Source: Cellulophaga omnivescoria (GTDB lineage Bacteria > Bacteroidota > Bacteroidia > Flavobacteriales > Flavobacteriaceae). Taken from it: a DNA stretch of 64,000 nucleotides. Both the position numbers and the translations under genes were made by a program. Positions 19,312-28,702 of this stretch are shown piece by piece (position 1 is the stretch's first letter; each line of letters starts with the position of its first letter). Below the pieces are notes generated by a model. It was given only the letters and a program-made list of their open reading frames with translations, ran no database searches and was not told the DNA's origin. The DNA lies in the NCBI RefSeq assembly GCF_001999725.1, contig NZ_MDDP01000043.1, positions 1 to 64,000 on the forward strand, read 5' to 3'.

Positions 19312-19313
19312 AA

Positions 19314-21149
19314 TTATTTTACTGCATTCTCATAAGCTTGTTGCCCGCCTACTATTGGTAGTGTAATTTGTGTAGCATTAGTATCTACTGTTAATTCTGT
19401 GCCCGGCTTAGGTAAAATGGTAAATTGGTTATCACTAGAAAAAATAACTAAGCCAATTTGCTGACCAGCTTTTATTATTTGATCATCTGGTTGTAAATTA
19501 AACGTCATAGTATAAAATTTACCAGGTTTTAAAGGCTTGCTCTCAGAAATAGATTTGTGATTTTGTGGATCTGCCCAACCACGAGTAATAATATTGTCTG
19601 TAATAACAGCACCTTCATTTGTGTTCCAAGGTAAAGAAACCAATGCAACAGATAAATTTGCTGCAGGCTTGCTACTTGCAAGTTTTATGGTAATAGATGC
19701 TAATCCAGATATATGAACATCACTTGTTAGTGTAGGTGTAGTGAATACTAACCTGTTTTTTGAAGATGTAGCTTGTGCTAAATCTTCCATAGAAATGTTG
19801 TGGTCATCTACTAGTGTTTCTGGTTTTTGCTTTCTTAAAGGATTTAAAAGCAATTCTCCTTGTGTAGGAGCTCCGTTTTTTAAATATAAGGTAACATCCG
19901 TTGCATTAGGATTTGGGTAAGCGTCATATGGCGTAGGGTTGTCTTGAGTATCATATTCACGAACAATCCAAGCTTTTTTATCATCTTCAACACCATTTTT
20001 AATACCGTGTAAGTAACGCGTAAACCAACGGTTCATTATTTTTATTGGCGGTGGACCTCCATGTCCGTTTTGGTGGTAGTATATTTGTGTAGGCAATCCC
20101 TTTTCCTTAGCAGCTTTATAAATGCGGTAGCTGTGTTCTGGCATAACATTCCAGTCGTTAAAACCGTGAGACATTAATAATGCGACTTTCATTGGTTCCA
20201 TTTTGTTAAGGTAATCACGCCCTGCCCAAAAATCATTATAATCTCCTGTCTCTCTGTCTAAACCATTTTTAAGCTCTGTATCCCTTATAGTTTTGTTATT
20301 GTAAGCACGCTTACTAGGGTCTCCACTATGAATAAAATCATATAAAACATCAATATCTTCACCTAAATAACCTCCAGGACTTCTTACCAAACCATTAGAT
20401 CGGTAATAATGGTACGATGATGTGTTTGGGGCAATAGGTATTATAGCTTCTAAACCTTCTACACCAGTAGTTGCTGCAGCAAGCGGAATTGTTCCGTTAT
20501 ATGATGTTCCCGTCATACCTACCTTTCCTGTAGACCAAAAAGCTTTAACCTCCTCTTTATTATCCGGAGAAGTAAAACCTTTTGCGCGTCCGCATAGCCA
20601 ATCTATAACAGCTTTTGGAGCTAATGCTTCATTGGGTCCGCCAACAGTTGGTGCTCCTTGAGAAAACCCTGTTCCAGGTGCAGATGTATGTACAACAATA
20701 TACCCTCTAGGTACCCATTTTTTTATATGAGAGTTAGATATTATAGGGCGCTGTCCTCTACGTTTTACCTCTGGGTGTGAGCGTTCTGGAGCTTTCTCGC
20801 CAAGTTCATGTTTTACATTCCAAAATAAACCTTCTTCTGCACCTGTTGCAGTACCAGCATAATAAGGACTAGAACACAGTATAACAGGTAGTTTTAAATC
20901 TTCGGTTTCTGTTTGTTTTGGTCTAGTAACACTTACGTGCATGCGATCTAGTTTTCCATCGCCATCAGTATCAAAAGTTGTTTCAACAAATAAATCGTGA
21001 CGTATCCAATTGTTAGAGTCACTAAAACCCTCTACAATTTGTGCTTCACCATCTTTAAAAACAGGTAATGTTTTTTCAGTTTGAGCTATACCTATTGAAG
21101 TTAGAGATAAAAGTAAATAGCTTACAATAATTTTAAATGTCTTTTTCAT
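19314..21149 (-). CDS. X-Pro dipeptidyl-peptidase (S15, CocE/NonD type)
   Basis: The 611-residue protein has a Sec signal peptide (about 1-22, ending 'GIAQ'). The alpha/beta hydrolase domain of peptidase family S15 follows, with nucleophile Ser in 'GTSYNG', then 'SHGFNDWNVMP' (Asp) and 'NGHGGP' (His). A C-terminal jelly-roll domain starts at about residue 430 ('TPTLTSDVHISGLASITIKL'). It is expected to cleave Xaa-Pro dipeptides from peptide N-termini in the periplasm. It is cotranscribed with the following four-helix membrane protein. The related CocE esterases share this architecture and are an alternative function. Confidence 0.9.
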   Translation of the reverse strand: MKKTFKIIVSYLLLSLTSIGIAQTEKTLPVFKDGEAQIVEGFSDSNNWIRHDLFVETTFDTDGDGKLDRMHVSVTRPKQTETEDLKLPVILCSSPYYAGTATGAEEGLFWNVKHELGEKAPERSHPEVKRRGQRPIISNSHIKKWVPRGYIVVHTSAPGTGFSQGAPTVGGPNEALAPKAVIDWLCGRAKGFTSPDNKEEVKAFWSTGKVGMTGTSYNGTIPLAAATTGVEGLEAIIPIAPNTSSYHYYRSNGLVRSPGGYLGEDIDVLYDFIHSGDPSKRAYNNKTIRDTELKNGLDRETGDYNDFWAGRDYLNKMEPMKVALLMSHGFNDWNVMPEHSYRIYKAAKEKGLPTQIYYHQNGHGGPPPIKIMNRWFTRYLHGIKNGVEDDKKAWIVREYDTQDNPTPYDAYPNPNATDVTLYLKNGAPTQGELLLNPLRKQKPETLVDDHNISMEDLAQATSSKNRLVFTTPTLTSDVHISGLASITIKLASSKPAANLSVALVSLPWNTNEGAVITDNIITRGWADPQNHKSISESKPLKPGKFYTMTFNLQPDDQIIKAGQQIGLVIFSSDNQFTILPKPGTELTVDTNATQITLPIVGGQQAYENAVK

Positions 21150-21174
21150 AGTGTAAAGTTATAAAATATAAATC

Positions 21175-22599
21175 TTAACAATCGCTTAAAAATACACCAA
21201 CTGCTAAACCTCCAGTAGATGTTTCTTTGTATTTAGAGTTCATATCTTTTGCGGTTTCCCACATAGTATTAATTACTTTATCTATAGGAACTTTAGCATT
21301 TGCAGGGTCTGTATCTAAAGCAAGTTCTGCAGCGTTAATTGCCTTTATAGCTCCCATAGAGTTACGCTCTATGCAAGGTACTTGCACTAAACCACCAATA
21401 GGGTCACACGTTAATCCTAAATGATGTTCCATAGCAATTTCGGCAGCCATTAAAACCTGTTCTGGTGTACCGCCTAGTAATTCTGTTAAAGCACCAGCTG
21501 CCATTGCAGATGATACTCCAATTTCTGCTTGGCAACCACCCATAGCGGCAGATATTGTAGCTCCTTTTTTAAATAAACTACCAATTTCTCCAGCAACTAG
21601 TAAAAACTTTTTAATATGGTTAAAATCTGCTTGGTGGTTTTCTATAACCATATAGTACATAAGTACTGCCGGTATTACACCAGCACTACCATTAGTAGGT
21701 GCGGTAACAACCCTACCAAGAGATGCGTTAACTTCATTAACACTTAGGGCAAAACAACTTACCCATTTAAGTATTTGTCTAAACTTAACTTCAGTTTTAC
21801 GTATAGTTTGTAACCATTCTTCAGGAGAGCTGTAAGGTAGTTCTCCTTTTAGTTTCTCGTGCATATCAAAAGCACGTCTACGTACATTTAAACCACCAGG
21901 TAAAGTACCTTGTGTGTGGCAGCCAATATGCATGCATTCTAGCATAGTATCCCAAACAGCTTTTAAGTCGGTATCTACTTGTTCTGGTGTACGTAAAGAT
22001 AGTTCGTTCTCTAAAACTATGTCAGAGATAGATTTATTACCCTCATTACAGTGTTCTAAAAGAGCAACTCCAGAATTTATAGGATGCGGAAAAGTTTTAA
22101 ATACCTGTATATTTTCTTTGGCGTGTACTCTTTCTTCTTTAACAACAAAACCACCACCAATAGAATAAAAAGTATCCTCGTAAATGGTACCGTTGTCTAG
22201 AGTGGCAGAAAACTTAATACCGTTTGCATGAAATGGCAAAGAAGTTTTTAAAAACACAATATGCTCTGTAGTATTATATGTAATGGCATACTTACCAAGT
22301 AATAATAATTGGTTATTTTTTTTTATCGTTTCTATTATAGAACCAATATTTTGTACTTGCATAGTTACTGGGTCTTCACCAGATAATCCTAACATTACAG
22401 CTAGGTCTGTTGCGTGTCCTTTACCGGTTAAAGATAAAGATCCGTACAATTCTGTGTGTATTGTTTTAACACTGTTTATAGGGTGTTCTTCTTGTAATTC
22501 TTGCAGAAATCTTTCTGCAGCTCTCCAAGGTCCTAAAGTGTGTGAGCTAGATGGTCCCACACCAATTTTAAGCATATCAAAAACACTTATACATTCCAT
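21175..22599 (-). CDS. sdaA: L-serine ammonia-lyase (iron-sulphur, single chain)
   Basis: The 474-residue protein is a single-chain L-serine dehydratase. Its N-terminal beta domain has '[12 protein letters not shown]'; the C-terminal alpha domain carries the cluster-ligand cysteines in '[14 protein letters not shown]', 'GLTCDPIGG' and 'VQVPCIERN'. It deaminates serine to pyruvate using an oxygen-sensitive 4Fe-4S cluster. The ATG start gives the family-typical '[16 protein letters not shown]'. A minus-strand TATATTTG motif (22633-22626) lies 26 bases upstream, but it lacks a good -33 box. The gene is divergent from dnaK. Confidence 0.96.
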   Translation of the reverse strand: MECISVFDMLKIGVGPSSSHTLGPWRAAERFLQELQEEHPINSVKTIHTELYGSLSLTGKGHATDLAVMLGLSGEDPVTMQVQNIGSIIETIKKNNQLLLLGKYAITYNTTEHIVFLKTSLPFHANGIKFSATLDNGTIYEDTFYSIGGGFVVKEERVHAKENIQVFKTFPHPINSGVALLEHCNEGNKSISDIVLENELSLRTPEQVDTDLKAVWDTMLECMHIGCHTQGTLPGGLNVRRRAFDMHEKLKGELPYSSPEEWLQTIRKTEVKFRQILKWVSCFALSVNEVNASLGRVVTAPTNGSAGVIPAVLMYYMVIENHQADFNHIKKFLLVAGEIGSLFKKGATISAAMGGCQAEIGVSSAMAAGALTELLGGTPEQVLMAAEIAMEHHLGLTCDPIGGLVQVPCIERNSMGAIKAINAAELALDTDPANAKVPIDKVINTMWETAKDMNSKYKETSTGGLAVGVFLSDC

Positions 22600-22824
22600 T
22601 TACGAAAACGTTTTATTAGTACGGACAAATATACATTTTGGAATTATATATTAAACCTTTTTGTGCTATTTGTTTATTTGGAATTCCATTATGGCATATT
22701 GTTAATCATCATTAATTATGAACGGGTACTGCCACCTTGTCATATTTTGTTTGCTTGGCATATTGTTTGTCTATCTTAAATCAAAAATAAAAATATAAAC
22801 GCTAATTTATTTAAGTAATATAAT

Positions 22825-24729
22825 ATGAGTAAAATTATTGGTATAGATTTAGGTACAACCAATTCTTGTGTTTCTGTGATGGAAGGGAATGAAGCGGTTG
22901 TTATTCCAAATGCAGAAGGGAAAAGAACAACACCATCTGTAATTGCATTTGTAGAAGGTGGAGAAATTAAGGTTGGTGACCCTGCTAAAAGACAAGCGGT
23001 TACAAATCCTAATAAAACCATATATTCTATTAAACGTTTTATGGGTAACAAATACTCTGAGTCTAGCAAAGAAGCAGATAGAGTACCTTATAAAGTAGTT
23101 AAAGGAGATAACGATACGCCAAGAGTTGATATAGACGGACGTTTGTACTCTCCGCAAGAGTTATCTGCAATGATTCTTCAAAAAATGAAGAAAACGGCAG
23201 AAGATTATTTAGGACAAGATGTTTCTAGAGCTGTAATTACAGTTCCTGCATATTTTAACGATGCGCAAAGACAAGCTACTAAAGAAGCTGGTGAAATTGC
23301 TGGTTTAACAGTAGAGCGTATTATTAACGAGCCAACTGCTGCTTCTTTAGCATACGGTATGGACAAAAAAGATACTGACCAAAAAATAGTAGTTTTTGAT
23401 TTTGGTGGTGGTACACATGATGTATCTATATTAGAATTAGGAGATGGTGTTTTTGAAGTATTATCTACAGACGGAGATACACACTTAGGTGGTGATGATG
23501 TAGACCAAAAAATTATTGATTGGTTAGCTGATGAATTTAATAGTGAAGAAAGCATAGATTTACGTAAAGATGCTATGGCATTACAACGTTTACGTGAAGC
23601 TGCTGAAAAGGCTAAAATTGAATTATCTTCTTCTGCACAAACAGAAATTAACTTACCATACGTAACAGCTACGGCTTCTGGTCCTAAGCACTTGGTACGT
23701 ACGCTAACGTTAGCTAAATTTAATCAGTTAATTGATGATTTAGTTAAAAGAACAATAGCTCCTTGTGAGTCTGCATTAAAATCTGCAGGTTTGTCTAAGA
23801 GTGATATTGATGAGATTATTTTAGTTGGTGGTTCTACACGTATCCCAGCTGTACAAGAAGCAGTAGAGAAATTCTTTGGTAAAAAACCATCAAAAGGGGT
23901 TAACCCAGATGAGGTTGTTGCAGTAGGTGCAGCTATACAAGGTGGTGTTTTAACTGGTGATGTTAAAGATGTATTATTATTAGATGTTACACCATTATCT
24001 TTAGGTATTGAAACTATGGGTAGTGTAATGACTAAGTTAATTGAGGCTAACACTACAATACCAACTAAAAAATCGCAGGTATTCTCTACAGCAGCAGATA
24101 ATCAGCCATCTGTAGAAATACACGTTTTACAAGGAGAGCGCCCAATGGCTAATGATAACAAAACAATTGGTCGTTTTCATTTAGACGGTATTCCACCAGC
24201 ACAAAGAGGAGTTCCACAAATTGAAGTAACTTTTGATATTGATGCAAACGGTATTATAAAAGTATCTGCAACAGATAAAGCTACAGGTAAATCTCAGGAC
24301 ATTAGAATTGAAGCTTCTTCTGGTTTAACTGAAGAAGAAATTAAGAAAATGAAGGCTGAAGCTGAAGCTAATGCAGAAGCAGATAAAAAGGCTAAAGAAA
24401 CTGCAGATAAGTTAAATGAAGCAGACGGAATGATTTTTCAAACAGAAAAGCAATTAAAAGAGTTTGGAGATAAGATTTCTGATAACAATAAAAAGCCAGT
24501 AGAAGAAGCTTTAGAAGAATTAAAGAAAGCTTATGAAACTAAAGACTTAGCTGTTATTACTCCTGCTTTAGATAAAATTAATGAAGCTTGGAAAGGTGCT
24601 TCTGAAGAAATGTACAAAGCTCAAGCAGAAGCTCAGGGTGGTGCAGCTCCAGGACCAGATGCAGCTGCAGGTGCAGAAGCAAAAGAAGGAGATGATGTAG
24701 AAGATGTTGACTTTGAAGAAGTAAAATAA
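22825..24729 (+). CDS. dnaK: Chaperone DnaK (Hsp70)
   Basis: This 634-residue Hsp70 has the full set of signatures: '[17 protein letters not shown]' at residues 4-20, '[15 protein letters not shown]', '[13 protein letters not shown]', the linker '[15 protein letters not shown]', a substrate-binding domain and the C-terminal acidic tail ending 'DFEEVK'. It folds and disaggregates proteins in the cytoplasm with DnaJ and GrpE, neither of which is adjacent. The 225-base region upstream is shared with divergent sdaA. A strong terminator follows. No CIRCE element is visible upstream. Confidence 0.99.
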   Translation: MSKIIGIDLGTTNSCVSVMEGNEAVVIPNAEGKRTTPSVIAFVEGGEIKVGDPAKRQAVTNPNKTIYSIKRFMGNKYSESSKEADRVPYKVVKGDNDTPRVDIDGRLYSPQELSAMILQKMKKTAEDYLGQDVSRAVITVPAYFNDAQRQATKEAGEIAGLTVERIINEPTAASLAYGMDKKDTDQKIVVFDFGGGTHDVSILELGDGVFEVLSTDGDTHLGGDDVDQKIIDWLADEFNSEESIDLRKDAMALQRLREAAEKAKIELSSSAQTEINLPYVTATASGPKHLVRTLTLAKFNQLIDDLVKRTIAPCESALKSAGLSKSDIDEIILVGGSTRIPAVQEAVEKFFGKKPSKGVNPDEVVAVGAAIQGGVLTGDVKDVLLLDVTPLSLGIETMGSVMTKLIEANTTIPTKKSQVFSTAADNQPSVEIHVLQGERPMANDNKTIGRFHLDGIPPAQRGVPQIEVTFDIDANGIIKVSATDKATGKSQDIRIEASSGLTEEEIKKMKAEAEANAEADKKAKETADKLNEADGMIFQTEKQLKEFGDKISDNNKKPVEEALEELKKAYETKDLAVITPALDKINEAWKGASEEMYKAQAEAQGGAAPGPDAAAGAEAKEGDDVEDVDFEEVK

Positions 24730-24748
24730 CATTTTTTATAAACATATT

Positions 24749-24782
24749 AAAACCCACTAAATTAATTTTTAGTGGGTTTTTT
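24749..24782 (+). terminator. Terminator after dnaK
   Basis: A stem of about 13 bp (AAAACCCACTAAA and its complement) with a short AT loop is followed by a T-run, 20 bases after the dnaK stop. Confidence 0.88.
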
Positions 24783-24814
24783 AGTACGTATTACTACAAT
24801 TTTTACCTTGTTTT

Positions 24815-24848
24815 TTGTTTTTTATAAATAATAAATAGTCTAATTTTG
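24815..24848 (+). promoter_or_regulatory. Promoter abutting the following start codon
   Basis: TTG (24815-24817), a 23-base spacer and TAATTTTG (24841-24848, a perfect TAnnTTTG match) end only 4 bases before an ATG. If active, it would give a leaderless or nearly leaderless mRNA. Confidence 0.45.
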
Positions 24849-24852
24849 GAGT

Positions 24853-25794
24853 ATGACTTTAACCATACGAAACCTATACTTGTTAATTGTTTTTATGTTG
24901 CCTTTTGTAATTGAGGCTCAAGAACTACGTATTTTTACCAAAGCAGATTTTAACTTAACTGGTAATGTTAAAAAGAGTACTGTAATTACAAATTATGGTA
25001 AAGAAGAATTTTATTTTAATAAAGAAGGAAAGCTAACAAAATCTATAACACGATACTCAGACCAAGATTATAGTATTACGTATTACAAATACAAAAACAA
25101 TCAAATTTTAGAAAAACGCTTAGAAAACTATAGAGATGGCGCTTTTGATAAAAGTACATCAATAGCACATATTTTTAGTATAGACACTGTAGGTAACAAA
25201 TATATAACAGAAAAAATATTAACCTATAGTAAAAAATTTTTAGATCAATACGAGTATGAGTTTGATGCGCAGGATAAATTAAAAATTATTAAACGTATTA
25301 ATGATGAAGAGGTAGATGAAACAACTATAACTTATACAACTACAGATACAGAAAAAGAACAAACATTTTACTTAAACGGAAAAATACTAAAGTCCATACG
25401 CGAGTCTTACAAAACAAATGCAAAAAAAGAAAAACTAAAAATAACTTTAACAAAACAATTTTTAGATGGTAAACCTTTAAAAGCAGAAGAGGTTGTTACC
25501 AAAGAAAATGGAGAAATAGTATACAAAGATTATTTTGTTGCAGATGCTACTGGAAATAAATTTACTTTAGATAAAAAGGAATTATACACTTACAAGAAAG
25601 ATGTAAAGGTTGTAGACAAAATAACCGTTAAAAAAGCAAAAACTACTTATGATATTACCTATATGCACCAGTTTGATGGTGATAAAGGCAATTGGATTAA
25701 GCAAGTTGTATCACCAGACAATACGTATACAACACGTAAAATAGAATATTACCCAGAAGAAGTGAAAGTAGTTACTGATGAAATTAAACAATAG
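24853..25794 (+). CDS. Secreted protein of unknown function, beta-repeat type
   Basis: The protein has 313 residues with a Sec signal peptide (about 5-22, ending 'IEAQ'). The mature part is a series of short strand-rich units of the form 'GKLTKSITRYSDQDYSITYY' and 'YEYEFDAQDKLKIIKRI', recalling YD/RHS-like or MORN-like antiparallel sheets, but I cannot assign a family. It is probably periplasmic or surface exposed. No alternative ATG fits the signal peptide, and the promoter-like element abuts this start. The gene converges on the acetyltransferase gene with one base between stops. Confidence 0.75.
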   Translation: MTLTIRNLYLLIVFMLPFVIEAQELRIFTKADFNLTGNVKKSTVITNYGKEEFYFNKEGKLTKSITRYSDQDYSITYYKYKNNQILEKRLENYRDGAFDKSTSIAHIFSIDTVGNKYITEKILTYSKKFLDQYEYEFDAQDKLKIIKRINDEEVDETTITYTTTDTEKEQTFYLNGKILKSIRESYKTNAKKEKLKITLTKQFLDGKPLKAEEVVTKENGEIVYKDYFVADATGNKFTLDKKELYTYKKDVKVVDKITVKKAKTTYDITYMHQFDGDKGNWIKQVVSPDNTYTTRKIEYYPEEVKVVTDEIKQ

Positions 25795-25795
25795 T

Positions 25796-26362
25796 TTATT
25801 TGTTAAAGTACTTTTGCTTAATTTTTGGCCATTCTTCTTTTAAAATTCCATAGCAGCAAGAGCTGCGTCTAAAATTACCCTTAGTAATTACATTTTTTCT
25901 TAAAATGCCTTCAAGTGTAGCTCCAAGTTTTTCAACAGCTTTTCTAGATTTTATATTTCTTTCGTCTATTCTAAACTCTACTTTTTCAAAGTTTAATTCT
26001 TCAAAAGCATAGGAAAGCATCAGGTATTTCATTTTATGGTTTAATCCTGTTCCTTGGGCTATTGGTGATATCCATGTCCATCCAATGTGCAATACTTTAT
26101 TTGTTTTGTCAATATTGCCAAACCGTGTAGAACCTATAAATGCAGAGGTTCTTTTATCAAACACAGCAAAGGCAATTGCATTTTTATCTTGTATAGCTGT
26201 TTTTATATAATTGGTTAATTTTTCTAATGTTGATACGTCATTAGAACCATATTTATATAAATCTACTTGTTGTGCGGTAGGCCAAAGCAAGTTTATATGT
26301 TTTTGCTCTAAAGGTAATAGTTGTACCGTATTATCTTCCAGGTTGTTTATAGTATGTATCAT
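25796..26362 (-). CDS. GNAT N-acetyltransferase, RimJ/RimL-like
   Basis: This 188-residue protein is a GNAT-family acetyltransferase of the RimJ/RimL type. It shows 'IGSTRFGNIDKTNKVLHIGWTW', the acetyl-CoA binding region 'GTGLNHKMKYLMLSYAFEEL' and 'RNIKSRKAVEKLGATLEGILR' near the C-terminus. The target could be a protein N-terminus or a small amine. Its start overlaps the stop of the upstream alpha/beta hydrolase by 4 bases, so the two are translationally coupled. Confidence 0.88.
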   Translation of the reverse strand: MIHTINNLEDNTVQLLPLEQKHINLLWPTAQQVDLYKYGSNDVSTLEKLTNYIKTAIQDKNAIAFAVFDKRTSAFIGSTRFGNIDKTNKVLHIGWTWISPIAQGTGLNHKMKYLMLSYAFEELNFEKVEFRIDERNIKSRKAVEKLGATLEGILRKNVITKGNFRRSSCCYGILKEEWPKIKQKYFNK

Positions 26363-27006
26363 TCTACTAACGAATTTATTATTTCTTTTTTTACCTCGTG
26401 CGCACCTTTAAAAGTTATAAAATTGGTGTTTGGGTCTATGATGTTTTTAATTCTTGTTTTTTCTAAATTTTTACGCTCATCATTAAAATAAGCATCTTCG
26501 TTACCAACTATATAAGTTGTTTTGGTTTTATTGTTGTTTAAGTATATAAAATCTGTATTAGATAGTTCTTTGGGCACAGTGCCTGCATATAAAACAATGT
26601 GGTTGCATTCAATTTTTTCTTTAGCTAACCATCTTGTTACCACAGATACCCCTTGGGAATACCCTAAAACAATAAAGTTACAGTGTTCTGGAATATTTTC
26701 TGCAAGGTATACTTTGCTTAAATAGGTAATAACATTCTTTGTTTCTGCAATTGTATTTTCTCTAGTAAGCCAGCTTGCGCCAATATGAGTAAACTTGTTG
26801 TTTAGATAATATTTAGATGGTGCTTGTGGTGCAATTATATAATTTTCTTTACTGTTTAGTTCTTTAAAATAGCGTAAAAAATACTTGCTTAAATAACCCA
26901 TACCATGACAAACAAACCATACATTTTTAGTTTCCGTAGTTAGGTTGTTAAGGGTTGCGTAGGAGTTGGTAGTTGTATAGCTTACTTCTTTTTCTGTTGG
27001 CTGCAT
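26359..27006 (-). CDS. Alpha/beta hydrolase, carboxylesterase-like
   Basis: The 215-residue protein has a compact alpha/beta hydrolase fold with 'WFVCHGMG' (oxyanion region), nucleophile elbow 'GYSQGV', and a final His in 'GAHEV'. It resembles the phospholipase/carboxylesterase (YpfH-like) group. There is no signal peptide, so it is cytoplasmic. It is coupled by a 4-base overlap to the GNAT gene and divergent from the menaquinone thioesterase gene 92 bases away. That position raises the question of a MenH role, but the nucleophile motif and size fit esterases better. Confidence 0.8.
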   Translation of the reverse strand: MQPTEKEVSYTTTNSYATLNNLTTETKNVWFVCHGMGYLSKYFLRYFKELNSKENYIIAPQAPSKYYLNNKFTHIGASWLTRENTIAETKNVITYLSKVYLAENIPEHCNFIVLGYSQGVSVVTRWLAKEKIECNHIVLYAGTVPKELSNTDFIYLNNNKTKTTYIVGNEDAYFNDERKNLEKTRIKNIIDPNTNFITFKGAHEVKKEIINSLVE

Positions 27007-27098
27007 AAAACAGTAGTTTCAAATGTGTAAAAAAATCAAAATTTAAAGTTATAGCTTTTGTTGTATTTGGATTGATTATTTTTACAAAAAAATATGAG

Positions 27099-27524
27099 AT
27101 GAACGAATTTCAAGAAAAAATACTACGTATTTGTAATGAAAACTCTAAAAATACGCTAATGGAAACATTAGATATAGAGTATGTAGAAGTAGGAGAGAAT
27201 TTTTTAGTTGCCAAAATGCCAGTAACACCAAAGGTATATCAACCAGACGGAATTTTACATGGAGGAGCAACCGCAGCATTGGCAGAGAGTGTTGGTAGTG
27301 CAGCGTCTTATATTTTTTTAGATGGACAGGAGTATTTTGTACGCGGATTAGAAATTACCGCAAACCACGTTAAGAGTGTTAAAGATGGTAATGTGTATGC
27401 TAAAGCCAGTATTATGCATAAAGGAAGAACCACGCAATTGTGGGAAATTAGAATTACCAATAACGCAGGTGAGTTGGTTTCTTTATGTAAGTTAACCACT
27501 ATTTCTTTACCAAGAAAAAAGTAA
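27099..27524 (+). CDS. menI: Hotdog thioesterase, probable DHNA-CoA hydrolase
   Basis: This 141-residue PaaI-type hotdog thioesterase has the motif 'GILHGGATAALAESVGSAAS', the signature of the group that includes DHNA-CoA thioesterases. It starts 4 bases before menF, which supports removal of CoA from 1,4-dihydroxy-2-naphthoyl-CoA as its job; that assignment is inferred from position. The ATG at 27099 gives the compact family start 'MNEFQEKIL'; an upstream in-frame TTG adds nine residues without support. Confidence 0.8.
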   Translation: MNEFQEKILRICNENSKNTLMETLDIEYVEVGENFLVAKMPVTPKVYQPDGILHGGATAALAESVGSAASYIFLDGQEYFVRGLEITANHVKSVKDGNVYAKASIMHKGRTTQLWEIRITNNAGELVSLCKLTTISLPRKK

Positions 27525-27528
27525 CTAA

Positions 27529-28638
27529 ATGAATCACTTTTTTGATCGACTACAAGAGCAGCTTAATGCACAAAAACCTTTTGTAGTGTACAGAAAACCT
27601 AATGAAGATGTAGTTAGTGCTGTGTTGCAAGAAGATGCTGTTTTACACTACGTAAAAAATTACCAAGAATCAGGCTTTGTATTTGCTCCTTTTGATAGTA
27701 ATTCTGCATCAATATTAATTCCAAATAAAACTATAATAACAACAAACTATAGTACAGATAAACTTTTGAGTTCTACTATAGACAATGATGTTAGTATTTC
27801 ATCAACCCCAATAGAAAAACAAGACCATATTGCACTTGTTAAAAAAGGTATAACCGCAATTGGTAATGGCTATTTAGAAAAGGTGGTGCTCTCTCGCTGT
27901 ATAACTACGCATACCGCTACAAAACCTATAGCACTATTTAAAGAACTACTTTCGGTTTACAAAACAGCATTTTGCTATTTGTGGTATCATCCTAAAGTAG
28001 GAATGTGGCTAGGAGCTACACCCGAGGTTTTGTTAAAAGTAACCAATAAGCGTATAGAGACTTCTTCATTAGCAGGTACACAAGTTTATGAAGAAGGAAA
28101 GGAGCCGGTTTGGGGAGAAAAAGAATATAATGAACAAGATGTAGTTACGCAGTTTATAAAAAAAGAATTAGCAGAAAAAGTAACTAATTTAAAAGCTACA
28201 GAAGTAACATCTGTAAGAGCAGGTAAATTATGGCATTTACGCACTAAAATAACTGGTTTAATGCAAAACAACTTGCAAGATATTTTAGTTGCACTGCACC
28301 CAACACCAGCTACTTGCGGATTGCCAAAACAAGAAGCTAAAGAGTTTATACTTAAAAACGAAAATTATAATAGAAGCTTTTATACAGGCTTTTTAGGAGA
28401 GCTTAACTTTACTAAAGAACAGTTTAGGTCTAAGACTAAAAAAAATATTGAAAACAGGGCGTATACATCTCTCACAAAGGTTAGTAACTTATATGTTAAT
28501 CTGCGTTGCGCAGAACTTACTAACAAAACAGTAAAAGTATACGTTGGTGGAGGTATAACTAATGGGTCTATACCAGAAAAGGAATGGGAAGAAACTGTAG
28601 CTAAAAGTGGTACAATGTTGCGTATTATTTTAAAATAA
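27529..28638 (+). CDS. menF: Isochorismate synthase
   Basis: The 369-residue protein belongs to the chorismate-utilising family. The C-terminal catalytic domain carries 'KVVLSRCI', 'TSSLAGTQVY', 'HLRTKITGLM', 'LHPTPATCGLPKQEA' and 'VYVGGGITNGS'. These fit isochorismate synthase rather than anthranilate or aminodeoxychorismate synthase. It commits chorismate to menaquinone. It follows the thioesterase gene by 4 bases and precedes menD by 64 bases that hold a promoter. Confidence 0.93.
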   Translation: MNHFFDRLQEQLNAQKPFVVYRKPNEDVVSAVLQEDAVLHYVKNYQESGFVFAPFDSNSASILIPNKTIITTNYSTDKLLSSTIDNDVSISSTPIEKQDHIALVKKGITAIGNGYLEKVVLSRCITTHTATKPIALFKELLSVYKTAFCYLWYHPKVGMWLGATPEVLLKVTNKRIETSSLAGTQVYEEGKEPVWGEKEYNEQDVVTQFIKKELAEKVTNLKATEVTSVRAGKLWHLRTKITGLMQNNLQDILVALHPTPATCGLPKQEAKEFILKNENYNRSFYTGFLGELNFTKEQFRSKTKKNIENRAYTSLTKVSNLYVNLRCAELTNKTVKVYVGGGITNGSIPEKEWEETVAKSGTMLRIILK

Positions 28639-28670
28639 TTGGGTAAACAATGGTTTACGCTGTACTTTTG
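28639..28670 (+). promoter_or_regulatory. Promoter of menD
   Basis: TTG (28639-28641), a 21-base spacer and a perfect TAnnTTTG (TACTTTTG, 28663-28670) lie between menF and menD. The element overlaps the menF stop region and would start transcription about 25 bases before the TTG start of menD. Confidence 0.6.
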
Positions 28671-28702
28671 CATCAGTTTTTACTAATAAATATTCTTGTA
28701 AT

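Noticed and set aside
26359-27006. The small alpha/beta hydrolase as MenH
   Set aside because: It is coupled to a GNAT gene on the opposite strand to the men genes, and its GYSQG elbow and layout fit carboxylesterases; no MenH-specific motif was seen.
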